Under the pieces are notes generated by a model that did no database searches, was not told the origin of the DNA, and worked only from the letters and a program-made list of their open reading frames with translations. A program made the position numbers and the translations under genes. DNA of 10,098 nucleotides from Chloroflexota bacterium (GTDB lineage Bacteria > Chloroflexota > UBA6077 > CF-72). Location of the stretch: contig JAFAWJ010000033.1 of NCBI GenBank assembly GCA_019242065.1, positions 1 through 10,098 of the forward strand, given 5' to 3'. Below, piece after piece: positions 8,038 to 10,098 of the stretch (its first letter is position 1; the number at the start of each line of letters is the position of its first letter).

Positions 8038-8067
8038 TAGCCAACGCGGCCACGCACAGTTAGGCTA
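8038..8067. promoter_or_regulatory. Imperfect inverted repeat between divergent promoters, candidate operator
   Basis: TAGCCAAC (8038-8045) and GTTAGGCTA (8059-8067) are complementary apart from one extra base in the right arm, with a 13-bp spacer. The left arm abuts the transporter -35 hexamer and the right arm covers the possible -10 of the amidohydrolase gene. A regulator bound here could control both directions. No regulator gene is present nearby in the window. Confidence 0.3.
8061..8066 (+). promoter_or_regulatory. Possible -10 element (TAGGCT) for the amidohydrolase gene
   Basis: TAGGCT ends 8 nt before the ATG at 8075, so the transcript could begin at or next to the start codon. The following AGGG could instead act as a close ribosome site. 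No clear -35 is visible. Confidence 0.3.
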
Positions 8068-8074
8068 GGGCGGC

Positions 8075-9271
8075 ATGCACGAACTCCTCGAGCAAGCGCA
8101 GCGTTTGCTGGACGACGTCACACGGCTGCGCCGCGCTATTCATCGGGAGCCCGAGCTCGGGCTCGACCTGCCCCTGACCCAGGCCAAGGTCCTCGAGGCC
8201 CTGCAGGGGCTGCCACTGGACATCCACCGCGGCCAACGCACCACCTCGGTCATGGCCGACCTGCACGGCAGCCAGGCCGGCCGCACCATCATTTTGCGCG
8301 GCGATATGGACGCCCTGCCGCTCCAGGAAGACACCGACGTGCCGTTCAAGTCCAGCCTCGACGGCCGGATGCACGCCTGCGGCCACGATGCGCACACCGC
8401 CATGCTGGCCGGCGCGGCCCGCCTCCTGGCCCAGCACAAGGCTGACCTGAAGGGCACCGTGCGCTTCATGTTCCAGCCTGGCGAGGAGGGCTACGCGGGC
8501 GCGGTGGTCATGATGGACGAAGGTCTCCTCGAGGCGCCGACCGGCGGTACGCCAGCCACGGCCGCGTTCGCGCTGCACGCCACGCCGCGCTGGGCGGCCG
8601 GTACGGTGCTGACCCGGCCCGGGCCGACCCTTGCCTCGACCGACAACTTCACCATCGTCGTGCGCGGTCGCGGTGGCCACGCCTCGGCGCCCCACATGGC
8701 CGCCGATCCGGTGCCGGCCGCGTGCGAGATCGGCCTCGCGCTTCAGTCGCTGGTCACCCGCTCGGTCAACATCTTTTCGCCCGCCGTGCTCACCGTCGGC
8801 AAGATTCAGGCGGGTACCGCCAGCAACATCATCCCCGAGATCGCGACGCTCGAAGGCACCATTCGCACCCTCTCGCCCGACACCCGCGCCCACCTGGTGG
8901 AGGGTGTGCGGCGCGTCGCGCACGGTGTGTGCGCCGCGCACGGGCTGGAGGCGGAGGTCACCAACACCCCCGGCTATCCGGTGACCGTCAACGACCCCGA
9001 CTTCAGCCACTTCGTCATCGAGACGGGTCGTCAGATCCTCGGCGCCGACCACAGCCTCGAGCAGCCGTCAGCGCAGTTGGCGGGTGAAGACTTTGCCTAT
9101 GTCCTCGAACACATCCCGGGCGCCATGTCGTCGCTCGGCACGCGGCCATTCGCCTACGCCGAAGGCGAGGCGCCGAATGCCCACTCGAACCACTACCTGC
9201 TCAACGAGGAGGCCCTGACCACCGGCGTGGCGATGTACGCGGGCGTGGCGCTTGCCTATCTGAGGGAGTGA
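8075..9271 (+). CDS. M20D-family amidohydrolase (N-acyl-L-amino acid amidohydrolase / hippurate hydrolase type)
   Basis: This is a cytoplasmic, probably di-metal enzyme that cleaves the amide bond of N-acylated amino acids or related amides, releasing a carboxylic acid and an amino acid. It has 398 residues, the usual family length, and no signal peptide. The N-terminus has the family LRRAIHREPELG. Metal and catalytic motifs are complete: RGDMDALPLQE (75-85), HACGHDAH with Cys102 and His104, QPGEEG with Glu137 and Glu138, HATP with His168, the dimerisation-domain motif GGHASAPH with His202, and the late His370 in NAHSNHY. GTASNIIPE and LAGEDFAY are further M20D hallmarks. The middle region (about 187-290) is the lid/dimerisation domain. 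The gene is divergent from the peptide-type transporter across 91 bp, which fits processing of imported amides. Auxin-conjugate hydrolases and N-acetyl-diaminopimelate deacetylase share this fold, so the exact substrate is open. Confidence 0.93.
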   Translation: MHELLEQAQRLLDDVTRLRRAIHREPELGLDLPLTQAKVLEALQGLPLDIHRGQRTTSVMADLHGSQAGRTIILRGDMDALPLQEDTDVPFKSSLDGRMHACGHDAHTAMLAGAARLLAQHKADLKGTVRFMFQPGEEGYAGAVVMMDEGLLEAPTGGTPATAAFALHATPRWAAGTVLTRPGPTLASTDNFTIVVRGRGGHASAPHMAADPVPAACEIGLALQSLVTRSVNIFSPAVLTVGKIQAGTASNIIPEIATLEGTIRTLSPDTRAHLVEGVRRVAHGVCAAHGLEAEVTNTPGYPVTVNDPDFSHFVIETGRQILGADHSLEQPSAQLAGEDFAYVLEHIPGAMSSLGTRPFAYAEGEAPNAHSNHYLLNEEALTTGVAMYAGVALAYLRE

Positions 9272-9278
9272 CGCTCGC

Positions 9279-9300
9279 GCACGCGCTGATCCCAGCGTGC
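9279..9300. terminator. Hairpin between convergent genes, possible bidirectional terminator
   Basis: GCAC-GCTG and CAGC-GTGC can pair as an 8-bp stem with a 2-nt bulge and an ATCC loop, 7 nt after the amidohydrolase stop and before the converging MBL gene's end. No T-tract follows on either strand, so intrinsic termination would be weak. Confidence 0.3.
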
Positions 9301-9323
9301 CGGGCGCCTCTCCGCCATCGCCG

Positions 9324-10098
9324 CTACAGGCTGAACCGCGTCCCGACACAGTCGGGCACGTACGCCTCGCCGAATGTCGTGGCCATCGCGTACTGCGCCC
9401 GCCAGCCGGTGCAGTGCGCGGGCACCACCAGCTCCGGCTGCAGGCTCGCCAGGTCGCCGCACACCCGCTCGATGAGCGGCTCGTACAGCGGTCCGTTCAG
9501 GTGGAAACCGCCAAACAGTCCGTAAATCTTCGACTCACCCGTCAGCGCCAGCGCGTACCGCGCGATATTGACGATGCCCGCGTGCCCACAACCGGTGAAG
9601 ACCACCAGACCACGACCGCGGACGTTGATGATCACCGCCTGATCGTCGAGCACCAGCGGATCCGGCTCCCAGTGGTCGTTGTGCCACGCGTCCTGCATGG
9701 GAAAGCCTGGCTCGTAGCCGGTTGTCCGGTCTACCTCGCCGGTCACGAGGACCGAGTTGTCGAACAGAAAACTCGGCTGGCGCTCCTCGATGATCTGAAA
9801 GCCGGCGCCTTGCAGTGCCGAACGGCTGGTGGTGGGAATCTCGCGAGGCTCGTGGCCGGGGATCTGCACGCGGCGCCGGTTCCAGAAATCCGGATGCAGC
9901 AGCACCGGCAGGTTGACGGCGCCCATGCGCCGGATCAGTCCGTCGAGGCCGGCGGTGTGGTCGTAGTGACCGTGGCTGCAGACGATCGCCTCCAGGTCTT
10001 TGGGGTTGACCTGGAGGCGGTCCATGTTGCTCAGCATGCCGTCAGGGCTGACGCCGGCGTCGAACAGCAGCTGGTGGGACACGTTGTTGCGCGTGACG
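9324..10098 (-). CDS. Metallo-beta-lactamase-fold hydrolase of the COG1237 type, 5' end outside window
   Basis: This is a metal-dependent hydrolase-fold protein. Counting from the codon at 10082, the motifs are LLFDAG (5-10), the metal-binding SHGHYDH (36-42), TGEVDRTTGYE, LDDQAV, GCGHAGIVN with His167, GGFHL with His194, and the C-terminal VPAHCTGW and VGTRFSL. This set matches the group often labelled 7,8-dihydropterin-6-methyl-4-(beta-D-ribofuranosyl)-aminobenzene-5'-phosphate synthase. That name comes from methanogen biochemistry and is doubtful for a bacterium, where the substrate is unknown. The reading frame stays open to the window edge (VTRNN precedes the GTG at 10082), and family members have additional N-terminal residues, so the true start lies outside. 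It converges on the amidohydrolase with a 52-bp gap. A link to that enzyme's pathway is possible but not shown. Confidence 0.88.
   Translation of the reverse strand, partial: VTRNNVSHQLLFDAGVSPDGMLSNMDRLQVNPKDLEAIVCSHGHYDHTAGLDGLIRRMGAVNLPVLLHPDFWNRRRVQIPGHEPREIPTTSRSALQGAGFQIIEERQPSFLFDNSVLVTGEVDRTTGYEPGFPMQDAWHNDHWEPDPLVLDDQAVIINVRGRGLVVFTGCGHAGIVNIARYALALTGESKIYGLFGGFHLNGPLYEPLIERVCGDLASLQPELVVPAHCTGWRAQYAMATTFGEAYVPDCVGTRFSL

Noticed and set aside
8060..9052. Minus-strand open frame opposite the amidohydrolase
   Set aside because: Antisense to a gene with complete M20D motifs; composition is typical of a shadow frame.
9324..10082. MBL gene complete from the GTG at 10082
   Set aside because: The frame is open to the window edge and this start would cut into the first strands of the fold; the true start is outside.

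Overview
The window is high-GC bacterial DNA with densely packed genes. No rRNA, tRNA, CRISPR array or insertion sequence is visible. Three exported proteins carry long Ala/Pro/Thr linkers, and an LCP protein is paired with a beta-propeller protein. The transporter is of the dipeptide type, and at least two genes may have leaderless starts. This style is common in Chloroflexota (Thermomicrobia-like or related soil lineages), but that assignment is an inference from style; no marker gene settles it.

Layout. Positions 1-939 (minus) hold a decayed hybrid sensor histidine kinase. It has a DUF4118/KdpD-like membrane sensor, a HisKA box and the start of a receiver domain. At least three frameshifts interrupt it and nearly the whole ATP-binding domain is missing. 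A 15-bp tandem repeat sits at its probable 5' end. On the plus strand, 1203-3559 is a two-gene, translationally coupled unit: an LCP-family envelope protein, then a membrane-anchored PD40/TolB-like beta-propeller protein.

Converging on it, 7983-3570 (minus) is a four-gene unit: a lipoprotein solute-binding protein of family 5, a DppB-type permease, a DppC-type permease, and a small polytopic membrane protein with a channel-like C-terminus. A good sigma-70-type promoter lies just upstream of the binding-protein gene. No ATPase subunits are present in the window. Divergent from this unit is an M20D amidohydrolase (8075-9271, plus). Converging on that gene is a COG1237-type metallo-beta-lactamase-fold protein whose 5' end runs off the right edge.

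How the genes may work together. The binding protein and permeases probably import oligopeptides, N-acylated amino acids or similar amides, and the divergent M20D enzyme would deacylate or hydrolyse such compounds in the cytoplasm. The 91-bp intergenic region between them carries the promoter and an imperfect dyad that could serve as a shared operator. The LCP/propeller pair points to cell-envelope assembly and looks functionally separate. I did not find a convincing new multi-gene system. The least explained items are the channel-like membrane protein attached to the transporter operon and the LCP/propeller pairing.
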